This document shows positions 1 to 8,265 of a stretch of 64,000 nt of DNA, one piece after another. The notes under the pieces are model-generated. The model ran no database searches and was not told the origin of the DNA. It saw only the letters and a list, made by a program, of their open reading frames with translations. The stretch lies in the NCBI RefSeq assembly GCF_014651495.1, contig NZ_BMWZ01000004.1:124001-188000 (forward strand). The letters run 5' to 3'. Each line of letters starts with the position of its first letter. The first letter of the stretch is position 1. The stretch is from Algibacter mikhailovii (GTDB taxonomy: Bacteria > Bacteroidota > Bacteroidia > Flavobacteriales > Flavobacteriaceae). A program made the translations under genes and the position numbers.

Positions 1-29
1 ACCACTTCTTATTGGAAGTGGTTTTTTTG
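1..29 (+). terminator. Rho-independent terminator of an upstream gene outside the window
   Basis: An 8-bp stem, ACCACTTC (1-8) with GAAGTGGT (15-22), and a 6-base loop are followed directly by a run of seven T on the plus strand. This is the layout of an intrinsic terminator for a plus-strand gene that ends before base 1. No gene is seen in 30-197. Confidence 0.7.
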
Positions 30-197
30 TACCCTTTATTTATTCGGTATAATGCCAAATAAGAGAATTGCGTGTAAAATAAATACTACTGTCAGTTCTC
101 ATGTTAAGCCATAAAATGTTGCTATACCTGTTCGTGTATGCCATCTTGGTTGACATAAAGAAGCCACGCCCTATATAAGTCATTAACCGGATTTATT

Positions 198-1187
198 TTA
201 TTCAATCCGATTATTTTCTAAGTCAAAATTATCTCTGCCTAGATATTTACCATGTGCATCATAATTATAGATAGATTTGGCCACTCCATGAACATCAACG
301 CTTCTTTCTCCATATCTATCATAATATGTAATACTCGCTCTAGTCATGTTAGGACGGTATTTAATAATGCCATAGGCTCGCTTCTCATGGGGATAACCTA
401 GGCTATTCATATAGTAAATTCTTGAAGGTTTTCCATATTTATTGAATGCTCTCCAATTAATTTTTGCTAAATCAAACCTTGGATGTAAGAATAAGTTATT
501 GTTTTCATCCAAAAAATGCTCTTCGAAGAACATCCCATTATGATCAAATTGAAAAACCACTGTGGCATAACCTTGGTTGCCATTAACAATTTCCCCTTTT
601 TCATTTCTGTTTTGCCTATATAAAGTTAGTCCATCCTTATTGTAAAGGAAATGAACAATATTGAAACCATTGCCATCGGGAATAGTATCTCCTGTAGCTG
701 AGAATTGAATTTCAGTAGCGATTTCATTTTTATCATTTCGTGTTACTTCAGAGTAGGCAACACCATCCGAAATAAGTTCTCCATTACTATAATTTTCCTT
801 TCGTATCCAATACCCTGCTGTATTGAGGAGGTATTTCTTTTCATCAATGTTGCTGGAATTTTCAATAAATTCACCGGCGGTATTCTTATATTTTTCTATA
901 AAGTAACCTGAATGATACGTCCTTACCAACTCAAATGCGCCATAATTGCTATAATCACTAGGCTTACCTGAGAAATAAAACTTCACACGCAACAACCTAT
1001 TGTTATTATCAAATTCAACGTAGTAGCTGTTAATTGTTTTTGATTCTTCCTCTGAAATAGGAATACTTGGTCTTACAAAAGTTTCAGCATGATTGATATC
1101 CCAATTGATATAATAACCCGATTTCTCTTGTGAATAGATGATAAACGGAAGACAAATAATAAGGTATGTTATGTATTTAAATTTCAT
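198..1187 (-). CDS. Secreted repeat protein of unknown function
   Basis: 329 aa. The N-terminus (MKFKYITYLIICLPFIIYSQ) is a signal peptide, so the protein is exported. The rest is built from loosely repeated units of about 40-45 residues with the pattern YD..G....E..F.D.....P followed by a G(Y/F)A element, for example near residues 205-250 and 285-320. Similar degenerate repeats, related in look to MORN/YwqK-type repeats, occur in many uncharacterised Bacteroidetes exported proteins. No catalytic motif is visible. The gene is the last of three exported-protein genes on the minus strand, with 82 bases between it and the next. Function is not assignable. Confidence 0.75.
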   Translation of the reverse strand: MKFKYITYLIICLPFIIYSQEKSGYYINWDINHAETFVRPSIPISEEESKTINSYYVEFDNNNRLLRVKFYFSGKPSDYSNYGAFELVRTYHSGYFIEKYKNTAGEFIENSSNIDEKKYLLNTAGYWIRKENYSNGELISDGVAYSEVTRNDKNEIATEIQFSATGDTIPDGNGFNIVHFLYNKDGLTLYRQNRNEKGEIVNGNQGYATVVFQFDHNGMFFEEHFLDENNNLFLHPRFDLAKINWRAFNKYGKPSRIYYMNSLGYPHEKRAYGIIKYRPNMTRASITYYDRYGERSVDVHGVAKSIYNYDAHGKYLGRDNFDLENNRIE

Positions 1188-1269
1188 GCTACCTTGTAAA
1201 ATATGGTTAACGGTTTTGTTTATGATTAGTCCAGAAGTTAATTAACGATTAAGCCCTCTGTTCAAACTT

Positions 1270-2211
1270 TTATTTTAGATTATGCACTATAAATTCTCTG
1301 ATTTTAATATCAATATCTCCTTCTCTATCTACGGTTTTGCTCGTATATAAATAATTTTCAACATTATTCTTTTTAAGCATTTTAGACAACACAATGGCAT
1401 GCCTTCTATGATGTTGCACTACATTATCGGTTTTGGGGAAATTTTCCTTCATTAGATTCATAAGGTAAATTGGTGGGTCTTGCGAATCAATCATCGCTAA
1501 CATGTCCAATTGCTCTGAGCTCATACGAATCTGTTCTTTAAATGATTTATAATTCGGGTAACCATAAAAATTAGCGGCAGAATTATATATCTGTTTACGT
1601 TTTAGCGGAACAACCAAACGCATATATGGAACAATTTTTTTCCATTTAAAGACATTATACGTTGATTGTGTTGCAATGGCTCCAGCACATTTTAGTCGTG
1701 TAGATTCTCCTTTTAAAGTAGGATCTCCCTGTATTGCCAAATCATCATGAAATGCAAAGTACAAGCTTGCTCCCGCACCAGCAGAAATACCATAACAGCC
1801 TACTCTTTCTTTATCAATATTGAATGCATTTGCATTAAAACGCAAATACTGTATAGCCGTCTGAATGTCCTTAAGAGATACTTTTACTCCCAATGAATCA
1901 TTACTTGAATAAAAGCGATAATTGATTGAAGCTACGGCAATATTGTTGTTCAAAAAACACCTAATATCTTCTTTTCTCTTATATATGGCGTCTTTGTCTC
2001 CATGTTTGAATCCTCCACCATGAATAAAAATAGCCAGTCCATGAATCGAATCATTCTTTGGGAGTAGAATATCAAATTTATTCCGCTCATATTCACCGTA
2101 AGATTGGTTAAAGTGTACTGAAAACTCTTGGGAATTTAGGAAATCCAAATCTTGTCCGTGAACAAGACCCCAAAAGTTAAGTATTAAAACCAACATAAAT
2201 ACTTGCTTCAT
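1270..2211 (-). CDS. Secreted alpha/beta hydrolase (carboxylesterase, BD-FAE-like)
   Basis: 313 aa from the chosen start at 2211. An upstream in-frame ATG at 2259 exists, but starting at 2211 gives a clean signal peptide ending in VHGQ. The oxyanion-hole motif HGGG is at residues 64-67 and the nucleophile elbow GISAGAG at 141-147 (Ser143). A late histidine in the segment QHHRRHAIVL is a candidate catalytic His. This is the HGGG-type (hormone-sensitive-lipase/BD-FAE-like) esterase fold; relatives deacetylate or deferuloylate plant and algal polysaccharides, but the substrate here is not readable from sequence. The neighbouring gene is a second secreted esterase, which suggests the two act on the same kind of extracellular ester. 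Confidence 0.8.
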   Translation of the reverse strand: MKQVFMLVLILNFWGLVHGQDLDFLNSQEFSVHFNQSYGEYERNKFDILLPKNDSIHGLAIFIHGGGFKHGDKDAIYKRKEDIRCFLNNNIAVASINYRFYSSNDSLGVKVSLKDIQTAIQYLRFNANAFNIDKERVGCYGISAGAGASLYFAFHDDLAIQGDPTLKGESTRLKCAGAIATQSTYNVFKWKKIVPYMRLVVPLKRKQIYNSAANFYGYPNYKSFKEQIRMSSEQLDMLAMIDSQDPPIYLMNLMKENFPKTDNVVQHHRRHAIVLSKMLKKNNVENYLYTSKTVDREGDIDIKIREFIVHNLK

Positions 2212-2367
2212 AATCGCGTTTGTCTTTTCTATTATTATTAACAGCCTGGTGTTATACAAGTAGCCAATTTACTCCCACTAACGTTCTGGCTAAATAAGAC
2301 CTCTTCATATTGACTTACATTCGCTTTCGTAATTAAAGGTTTTATATTTTTGCATTCTTGGTATTTG

Positions 2368-3831
2368 TTACTGCTTTTCATTCAACCAATTTTTATAGGT
2401 CTCTAATAAAAAACTGGAGCCTTCTTTTTTATATTCCTGTGTAAATAAAGTAAAGTGATCTCCTGCATAATATTGAAATTCCATATTTGCACCTAAAGTT
2501 TTCATTTCTTGATCTAGCAATTTCACGGCATGATGTAAATGAAAATTGTCACTTGTGCCTATTGAAATTCTAATTTTTGAATCAAGATCTTCCTTTAAAT
2601 TGTTCCAATTATCTCTTAAAATAATTGAAAGGTCATACCGCTTCCATAGAGGAAGTGCCTCTTTATTAATTTCTCCATTAAGAATATTTATCAATCTAAT
2701 CCTATTTCCATTAGCATCAAACCCTCCAAAAACAGCATCGAAAGAATGTAATTGAGATCCTCGATAAATTACGTGTTCAGTTCTATAGAGGTCTTTTGCA
2801 CTTATAACTGGAAACCTACCTGCTATAGTAATATCAGCTAATAAATTTCCCTTTTCATCATAAAACATATTACTTGTTTTATAAATATCTTTGTTTTGAT
2901 AGTTTCTAAAATCAACCTGATCAGGTGAACTTGCCCAAGCTCCAGCAAAGGTTTTTGGGTAATTAATTTGTAACCAAAGGGAAGTCCATCCGCCGCTGCT
3001 ATGTCCGTATAGCAGGAAAGCACCATTAGTTCTATATTTTTGTTTTAATCGCGGAATAAACTCGTTCACCAGGGCATCTCCCCAAGGGCCGTTAACATCG
3101 CTATTGGCATAAGTAGAATGACCTTCTGGACAATTACCATCTAAATAAACTACAATGGTAGGCTGCTCACCTAACTGTTCTAAAAAAGTACTGTGACCTG
3201 AATGCAATTTGTAATTGGCCCCAAAACCAAAAATTGAAAATATGACTGGATATTCTTTATTAGGTTGATCAAAGTATTCTTTTGGTAAACTTACTGCTGC
3301 TTTAACAAAAATATCCTTATTATGAAACTGACTTAAAAGATATGATTTCACACTTAATTCTTTTAGAAATTCAGTATCATTAAATGTAATGGGTTGAATA
3401 ACCTTATCCGCGCTTATCTTAAAAACAGTATCAAAATCTTTGGTTAAATTAATTTGGATGGGTTCAGAATATAAATTCCCAGAACTTGAGCCAATGTTCG
3501 CATCACCTAAATTTAAATCGAAGACAGCCTGAACATAATATTCCCCACGCTCAATATTTGATAATTCAACCGGATATGAAACACTATTATCATTAAAAAC
3601 AACAGGGTCTCCTGCTTTTAAATCTTTAACAACAACTCTGTAAACAGGTGTTAATTCTAGTCCTACAAAAATGTCTTTCGGTGATTTTTTTTCCTTTGAG
3701 AGGTAAAGGAGCACATTTCCGGAAAAGTCCCCATTCATTATACTAGAATCAAAACTAACTTCAAATATTTGAGCTTTCGCCTGGAATGCAATTATTATCA
3801 AGATGATAATTAAAATGTAATTTTTCTTCAT
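2368..3831 (-). CDS. Secreted esterase of the esterase-D/enterochelin-esterase type
   Basis: 487 aa with a hydrophobic signal peptide (residues 1-20, ending AKAQ). Residues about 20-150 form an N-terminal beta-rich domain, and the hydrolase domain follows. The nucleophile elbow is GHSSGG at 276-281 (Ser278), and a C-terminal HFTLF segment (about residue 460) probably carries the catalytic histidine. The family (PF00756-like) covers carbohydrate and siderophore esterases. The enzyme probably acts in the periplasm or outside the cell. No carbohydrate-binding or sorting domain is seen. The substrate is not predictable. Confidence 0.8.
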   Translation of the reverse strand: MKKNYILIIILIIIAFQAKAQIFEVSFDSSIMNGDFSGNVLLYLSKEKKSPKDIFVGLELTPVYRVVVKDLKAGDPVVFNDNSVSYPVELSNIERGEYYVQAVFDLNLGDANIGSSSGNLYSEPIQINLTKDFDTVFKISADKVIQPITFNDTEFLKELSVKSYLLSQFHNKDIFVKAAVSLPKEYFDQPNKEYPVIFSIFGFGANYKLHSGHSTFLEQLGEQPTIVVYLDGNCPEGHSTYANSDVNGPWGDALVNEFIPRLKQKYRTNGAFLLYGHSSGGWTSLWLQINYPKTFAGAWASSPDQVDFRNYQNKDIYKTSNMFYDEKGNLLADITIAGRFPVISAKDLYRTEHVIYRGSQLHSFDAVFGGFDANGNRIRLINILNGEINKEALPLWKRYDLSIILRDNWNNLKEDLDSKIRISIGTSDNFHLHHAVKLLDQEMKTLGANMEFQYYAGDHFTLFTQEYKKEGSSFLLETYKNWLNEKQ

Positions 3832-3861
3832 ATTATTTTTTTAATGTTTGACGACGTTAAT

Positions 3862-3983
3862 GTATATGGACAGTTGTATGTTACAATCACCGAATTTAGC
3901 AAATAAATCACAGATAGAAAGTCCGGAAGGATTTTAGCTAGAAGGCAAGAACTAGCAATGCATTATATACGATATTATGTGCA
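3862..3983 (-). repeat. Dispersed intergenic repeat, copy A
   Basis: The segment carries the core AATTTAGCAAATAAATC (3893-3909), then CAGATAGAAAGTCCG, and an end block GGCAAGAACTAGCAATG (3944-3960) followed by TTATATACG. The same ordered blocks recur at 5376-5475 and 6008-6118, with divergence. Outer bases GTATAT (3862-3867) and ATATAC (3965-3970) are complementary. No reading frame crosses it. Confidence 0.75.
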
Positions 3984-4046
3984 GTGTTTATCCACTGTTT
4001 TGTGCCAGAGGTTCTTGTTGGTCACGTTCTTATTTTCATATTTTCA

Positions 4047-4105
4047 AAATGTCAATATGACATTTATTTAAGTAAAAAAATGACAATGATTCTGAAAATT
4101 TGACA
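4047..4105 (+). promoter_or_regulatory. Palindrome and TGACA repeats upstream of hsp20
   Basis: AAATGTCAATATGACATTT (4047-4065) is a perfect 8-3-8 inverted repeat. Its TGACA half recurs as direct repeats at 4081-4085 and 4101-4105, roughly two helical turns apart. The cluster sits about 140-195 bases before the hsp20 start, which suggests an operator array. The binding protein is unknown. Confidence 0.45.
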
Positions 4106-4242
4106 GCGAAACAAGTGTTTTTTGTAAAAATATATAGGGTAAAATCTAGTAAATCCATTTTGGTATTTTATTTGTTTAATTGAAGTTGAAATCAATAGAG
4201 ATTTCAAATTTGAAATAATGTTTAATTTAAAATTTTGTAATT

Positions 4243-4719
4243 ATGAGCAATTTAGTTAGTGTTCCTAAAAACGGAAGTTTAGCGAACAGCAATTCAAATC
4301 AAAACTTCCCAACTTTATCAAATTGGTTAGATGATATTTTTAATCGAGATCTACCATCAGTATTTACTTCAAACTTCAATACTGGAATTACTTTACCTAA
4401 AGTTAACATCAAAGAATCTGCTGATGATTTTACGGTAGAAATGACTGTTCCTGGTCTTAAAAAATCAGATTTCCAGATTGATATTGATAATCAAGTATTA
4501 TCAATATCAACAGAGACAAAGGAAGAAAATGAACACAAAGAAGAACATTATACTCGCAGAGAGTTTGGTTACTCTTCTTTTAAAAGAACCTTTACTCTGC
4601 CTGAAAGTGTAAATGATGAAAAAATTAATGCGAGTTATAACGAAGGCATTTTGAGTATTCTCTTACCCAAAAAAGAAGAGGCAAAACAAAAGCCTGCTAG
4701 AAGTATTGAGATTTCATAA
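4243..4719 (+). CDS. Small heat-shock protein, Hsp20/alpha-crystallin family
   Basis: 158 aa, a usual length for bacterial small heat-shock proteins. The alpha-crystallin domain spans about residues 48-145: it starts at PKVNIKE, holds the conserved VPGLKKSDF strand and ends in the GILSILLPK signature. A short tail carries an I-x-I anchor (IEI) used for oligomer assembly. It is an ATP-independent holdase in the cytoplasm that binds unfolding proteins. A hairpin and a frameshifted lipoprotein gene follow on the same strand within 100 bases, and the first terminator lies after that gene, so the two are probably one transcription unit. A palindrome with TGACA repeats upstream may control it. Confidence 0.95.
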   Translation: MSNLVSVPKNGSLANSNSNQNFPTLSNWLDDIFNRDLPSVFTSNFNTGITLPKVNIKESADDFTVEMTVPGLKKSDFQIDIDNQVLSISTETKEENEHKEEHYTRREFGYSSFKRTFTLPESVNDEKINASYNEGILSILLPKKEEAKQKPARSIEIS

Positions 4720-4761
4720 TCGATTTACTAAAATTTTTCATTAAGGTATAAAGTATGTGGT

Positions 4762-4785
4762 AGGGGACCGAGTAATCGGTCTCCT
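4762..4785 (+). other. Intercistronic hairpin without a T tract
   Basis: GGGGACCGA (4763-4771) pairs with TCGGTCTCC (4776-4784) around a GTAA loop, with one G-T wobble and one further A-T pair outside. No run of T follows, so it is not a standard terminator. It lies between hsp20 and the lipoprotein frame and could be an RNA-processing or stability element. Confidence 0.6.
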
Positions 4786-4817
4786 CTATACTATTCAAAC
4801 AATTTAAATCTAAAGCG

Positions 4818-5305
4818 ATGAAAAAATATATTCTATTTTTTATGATTGGCTTGTTGAGTGTTAGTTGCAATAGTCAAAAAATGACAAAATAAATGCGGAA
4901 ACAGCGCAAAACGAAGACAAAAAAATTCCAGAACCAAAGGGAACTTGGAAGGTCGATAAAGAATTTGACGAAAATGGAAATCTAATTAAATATGATAGTA
5001 TTTATTCTTGGTCTTCCAATGATAAGTACAACAATCTATCAATGTCAGAGCATGATAGTTTAATGCAATCTTTTAATTTAAGGAATTTTTCTAACTTTTC
5101 GGGGTTTAAAAATCAAGGGTTTGAAGACATTTTTTCTAAAGATTCACTCTTTAGCAAACATTTCTTTGATGACGATTTTTTCGAAAGTGATTTTGGTTCA
5201 GGCTTTATGGATATTGACAAAATAAGGCAACAAATGATTGCAAGACAGAAATTTTTTTTAGAAAAATATCAGTCAGATTTTATTAAACCTGAAGACGAAA
5301 ACTAA
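4818..5305 (+). pseudogene. Hsp20-linked lipoprotein split by a -1 frameshift at an A6 tract
   Basis: The ATG at 4818 opens a 24-codon frame encoding MKKYILFFMIGLLSVSC, a lipoprotein signal with lipobox (Cys17), that stops at 4890-4892. The adjacent frame is open from 4874 to the stop at 5303-5305. Adding one A to the A6 run at 4876-4881 joins both into a single 162-aa lipoprotein. The mature part is charged and Phe/Asp-rich (FFDDDFFESDF near the end) and has no domain I recognise. The gene follows hsp20 and is closed by its own terminator. It may be a decayed gene, a phase-variable gene, a product of slippage on the A tract, or a sequencing error. The shorter internal ATG at 5042 would give a protein without export signal and is less likely. 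Confidence 0.8.
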
Positions 5306-5325
5306 ATCATTTTCGTCTTTTTCTC
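5292..5325 (+). terminator. Terminator of the hsp20-lipoprotein unit
   Basis: AAGACGAAAA (5292-5301) and TTTTCGTCTT (5310-5319) form a 10-bp stem followed by TTTCTCTTTT. It overlaps the stop codon of the lipoprotein frame. Confidence 0.75.
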
Positions 5326-5375
5326 TTTTGAATTCGAATCTTATTGCCTTAAGCAGAGCGTGTTTGCATATTGAA

Positions 5376-5475
5376 TGTTGCACGCTACAATCACCTCATT
5401 TAGCAAATAAATCGCAGATATAAAGTCCGAGAATATTTTCGTGTGTAGGCAAGAACTAGAACTGCATTAGACACT
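5376..5475 (-). repeat. Dispersed intergenic repeat, copy B
   Basis: The blocks of copy A recur in order: TTGCACGCTACAATCACC (5378-5395), TTTAGCAAATAAATCGCAGA (5399-5418), AAAGTCCGAG (5422-5431) and TAGGCAAGAACTAGAACTGC (5446-5465). The last block is slightly altered from the AACTAGCAATGC of copy A. It fills the gap between convergent genes. Confidence 0.75.
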
Positions 5476-5505
5476 TCTTCAGCTTTATTTCTATTAAATT
5501 AGATA

Positions 5506-5946
5506 TTATCCTTTCTTTGCTCTGGCTGTAGTTGGTGAATTAGAAATAAACCAAACCTTTATAATTTCACCATTACTAAATTCGTATATTAAAACTGTCT
5601 CAAATGGTTCACCTCTTCCATAAATCCTTTCTTTCAAAATTGCTTTGTTCCCAACTATATAAATATCAAATATTTCTGCTTTGTTTTTTGGGTACTTTAT
5701 AAATGTCTTTTTCCATTGAGAAATTACTTGATCAAGATTAGAACTTCTTCGTGTATTCGGGAATTCAAATACTTGTAATGAATCAGAAAGAATTTCTGAA
5801 AGATTTGTAAATTTTTGATTGTTGTAGTATTCAGATAAGGTGTTTATCATCTTTGTCATTTCCAATTGAGAAGCATCTGAATTATTTTGAGAGTAAATTG
5901 TCAGATGACACAACAAAAGTGACAAACTAATTATAATTTTTTTCAT
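5506..5946 (-). CDS. Exported SnoaL/NTF2-like protein
   Basis: 146 aa with a signal peptide (MKKIIISLSLLLCHLTIYSQ). The mature part of about 125 residues reads like a SnoaL/DUF4440-type NTF2 fold: an N-terminal helix pair around LSEYYNNQKFTNL, a middle strand with VFEFPNTRR, and C-terminal strands IVGNKAILKERIYG and EIIKVWFIS. Such proteins bind small ligands or act as simple isomerases or hydrolases; no activity can be assigned. The gene stands alone, bracketed by repeat copies B and C, and has no neighbour on the same strand close enough for an operon. Confidence 0.7.
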   Translation of the reverse strand: MKKIIISLSLLLCHLTIYSQNNSDASQLEMTKMINTLSEYYNNQKFTNLSEILSDSLQVFEFPNTRRSSNLDQVISQWKKTFIKYPKNKAEIFDIYIVGNKAILKERIYGRGEPFETVLIYEFSNGEIIKVWFISNSPTTARAKKG

Positions 5947-6007
5947 ATTATATTTTTAAAAATACTACAATTTTCAAATTACAGGTAGCGGTTTAGGCTA
6001 TGATTTC

Positions 6008-6118
6008 GTTGTATGGTTTAAGCACCTAATTTAGCAAATACAAACCGAATAGAAAATCTACGACGATTTTCTTGAGTAGGCTTTAACTAGCAATTACTTA
6101 TGGCCGTTGTTGTGCTTA
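6008..6118 (-). repeat. Dispersed intergenic repeat, copy C
   Basis: The core CACCTAATTTAGCAAATA (6023-6040) and end block GTAGGCTTTAACTAGCAATT (6076-6095), followed by TTATGGCCGTTGTTGTGC, match copies A and B in order and spacing. The copy separates the genes at 5506-5946 and 6130-7398. Confidence 0.75.
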
Positions 6119-6129
6119 GTTATTTTTAT

Positions 6130-7398
6130 TTACCATTTCATTATTGGTTCATCTTTCCACAAAATCAGTCGAAAATCTTCATAATGACTCCCGTTTCCAA
6201 TAGTATGTTCATCTCTAAATCCTTTTCCTAACTGCAATTTATGAAGCATTCCAGAATAAGAACCAACCCATAATGTCTTTTCATCATCAGATATTGTAAT
6301 GCCACTAATTGTTGAACCTATAAAATGTCTCCAAATGCATTTACCATTTTTATCAATCGCTCTGATATATCCGTGAGCATCTCCAAGTATGTATAAGTCT
6401 CTTGTTGTTAGTCCAACATATACACGCATACCATCATCTATAACTTTATAATCCTCACTTTCTTCATAAGCTTCAATCTTTAATCCATTTATATTCTCTG
6501 TAGATATTCCGATTGTAATTCCATTGTAAAAATGACAAGAGTTAGTAATTAATTGTTTGTCGTCCGACGAAAAAAAGCAAAAATGATTATAAGAAGATTG
6601 AGGGCCAACTTCTCCAATCTGTTCTCCATTTTGATTTAATATTCTATGGTCTGCACATTGGTCTCCAACAACAATATATTCGTTGTCATTTGATAATGTT
6701 GCATTTTCCATATCAATGTATGAATCCCATTCTTCATCTTCTAAATCAGGTACAGGGTGAATCATTTTTTCAGATTCTTTAGCAATCAAATATATTCCTT
6801 CAGAAGCGACTAGTAATATCTTAAGTCCATTATTGAATGGAATTAATTCTGTTATTCCTAAATCTTTAGTTTCTATTAATTCAAAGGTTGAAATAATATT
6901 GCCTTCCCAACCTTGAGTAGTTGTAATTTTATTTTCGGCTGAAATCGCAAAAACATTATTCTTTTTGGATTTACCGATTGCATTAATAGTTGAATCTAAT
7001 TTTAGTGTATTTTCATTATCAAGAACATATGCTTGTCGTTTTTGGTAAGACGTACCTGTTAGGAATACAATTTTTTGTCCGTCAATGAATTGTAATTGTT
7101 CAATACTTTGACCTTTAGTCTCTAAAAGTTTTATTATTGGATTATGAGAAGGTGGATAATCATTTCTGAATTGTTCAATAGTGTTGTATTCATTAGCTTT
7201 TTTCAATAGATTGAAAATTTCGTCAGCTAGATGCTCTCTATTATCTTCGGGTTCTTTTCCTTTCCAGTTCTCCAATCCATTTTTTTCTCCAAATTCAACC
7301 ATTTCATTAACATTTTTAGCGTATTCGCTTCCTAGTCTATTCCATTCCTCTTTCATGTTAGTTAGACTTTTCTTTTTGTTAAAGAAGTTAAATTTCAT
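6130..7398 (-). CDS. Beta-propeller-like protein of unknown function
   Basis: 422 aa, no signal peptide or membrane segment, so cytosolic. Residues 1-100 are charged and helical. From about residue 110 onward the protein is made of repeated beta-strand units resembling degenerate WD40/PQQ-type blades, for example SNDNEYIVVGDQ, FFSSDDKQLITNS, RDLYILGDAHGYIRAID and ISDDEKTLWVGSYSGMLH. The C-terminal pair (GYIRAIDKNGKCIWRHFIGSTISGITISDDEKTLWVG, given here only as the region about 340-380) is the clearest blade. I do not recognise a named family. The gene stands alone between repeat copies C and D. A role in binding a partner protein is plausible, since propellers are scaffolds. Confidence 0.7.
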   Translation of the reverse strand: MKFNFFNKKKSLTNMKEEWNRLGSEYAKNVNEMVEFGEKNGLENWKGKEPEDNREHLADEIFNLLKKANEYNTIEQFRNDYPPSHNPIIKLLETKGQSIEQLQFIDGQKIVFLTGTSYQKRQAYVLDNENTLKLDSTINAIGKSKKNNVFAISAENKITTTQGWEGNIISTFELIETKDLGITELIPFNNGLKILLVASEGIYLIAKESEKMIHPVPDLEDEEWDSYIDMENATLSNDNEYIVVGDQCADHRILNQNGEQIGEVGPQSSYNHFCFFSSDDKQLITNSCHFYNGITIGISTENINGLKIEAYEESEDYKVIDDGMRVYVGLTTRDLYILGDAHGYIRAIDKNGKCIWRHFIGSTISGITISDDEKTLWVGSYSGMLHKLQLGKGFRDEHTIGNGSHYEDFRLILWKDEPIMKW

Positions 7399-7414
7399 TT
7401 GTAGGTTTTAATTA

Positions 7415-7558
7415 AACACAACGTGTTGGTATAAGAATAGTGCGTAGTTTGAGTGCGAGGATTTTCCGAAGGAAAATCAGATGCAAGCAAACAAGCACTA
7501 GCCTTATGATTTAGGAATAAACTTACGCAATATTTTTATATGGTGTTAGCACACGTAT
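7415..7558 (-). repeat. Dispersed intergenic repeat, divergent copy D, with long hairpin
   Basis: Between 7431 and 7507 an imperfect hairpin can be drawn: ATAAG/CTTAT, TAGTGC/GCACTA, GTTTG/CAAAC, TGC/GCA and an inner perfect 8-bp stem GATTTTCC (7460-7467) with GGAAAATC (7471-7478). The flanks carry AACGTGTTGG on the left and TATGGTGTTAGCAC on the right. It has weaker base identity to copies A-C than they have to each other, but the same position between isolated genes. Confidence 0.6.
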
Positions 7559-8242
7559 TTATCTTGCTTTTTTCCAGATAACTGGTGCAACTAATTCTAA
7601 ATTTAAAGGACTAGTTGTTTCATCATATTCTTTTCTAAAATCTAACCCAATGCTATCACAAGCCTTTGTAACTAAATCCAAATAATCTTGCTGTATTACA
7701 GTTACTCCTTTAATTTTTTTCGAATCATATAAGTATTCAGGCGTTGCTTTGTAAGCATAAACTTTTCCTCCCTCAAAATCATATTCCTTTATCTTATCAC
7801 TCACATCTATTCTTTCGTATCCAAATTCATAAAGGTCCATATCTTTAATTTCTTTTTCTGTTACCAGATATAAGACACAATTCATTGTACTCCCTTTTTG
7901 TTCTGTAATGTTTAAGTAAATGGAATTGTCAAAAATAAGGGTGTCATTGTCTCGAATATAATAACCATCATGTTTCAATTCTTCTTCTGTGTATCCTTTG
8001 TCATAATTAGAAGTAACAAAATCCCAACTTCTTTGATAACCTTCAAGATGAACTAAATAAATTGAGTCTGTATATTTATGTTTAAAAACTTCTTCAGTCC
8101 TATTAAGCGAAATTAAAGAACCAAATCCAATCATTCCTACTTTACCTTTCTCAATGACGATTGTTTTCTTATTTGATTGCTTATCACAACTACTAAACAG
8201 AATTAGAAATGTAAAACAAAATATTAAATTACTGATTTTCAT
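7559..8242 (-). CDS. Gamma-glutamylcyclotransferase-like lipoprotein
   Basis: 227 aa. A lipoprotein signal ends in LFSSC (Cys19), so the protein should sit on a membrane facing the periplasm. The substrate-loop motif FGSL is at 40-43, in the form GxGSL typical of the GGCT/BtrG-like fold, and the segment YEFGYERIDV (about 138-147) matches the region that carries the catalytic Glu (Glu139) in this fold. Family members turn gamma-glutamyl amines or peptides into 5-oxoproline. Being exported is unusual for the classic enzyme, so the real substrate is open. The gene stands alone between repeat copies D and E. Confidence 0.7.
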   Translation of the reverse strand: MKISNLIFCFTFLILFSSCDKQSNKKTIVIEKGKVGMIGFGSLISLNRTEEVFKHKYTDSIYLVHLEGYQRSWDFVTSNYDKGYTEEELKHDGYYIRDNDTLIFDNSIYLNITEQKGSTMNCVLYLVTEKEIKDMDLYEFGYERIDVSDKIKEYDFEGGKVYAYKATPEYLYDSKKIKGVTVIQQDYLDLVTKACDSIGLDFRKEYDETTSPLNLELVAPVIWKKAR

Positions 8243-8265
8243 TATTTTAACGTTTTTTGTTTATA

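Larger units (their letters stand above)
3832..4242. other. Long intergenic region between the esterase and hsp20 genes
   Basis: 411 bases without a gene. It lies between divergent genes, so it should hold promoters in both directions. It contains a copy of the dispersed repeat (about 3862-3983) and, closer to hsp20, a 19-bp palindrome plus TGACA direct repeats. No perfect TAnnTTTG box is seen upstream of hsp20. Confidence 0.6.

Noticed and set aside
7415-7558. Classic integron attC site
   Set aside because: The hairpin is suggestive, but the R-box consensus (RYYYAAC/GTTRRRY) is not met and no integron integrase is present; kept only as a general repeat.
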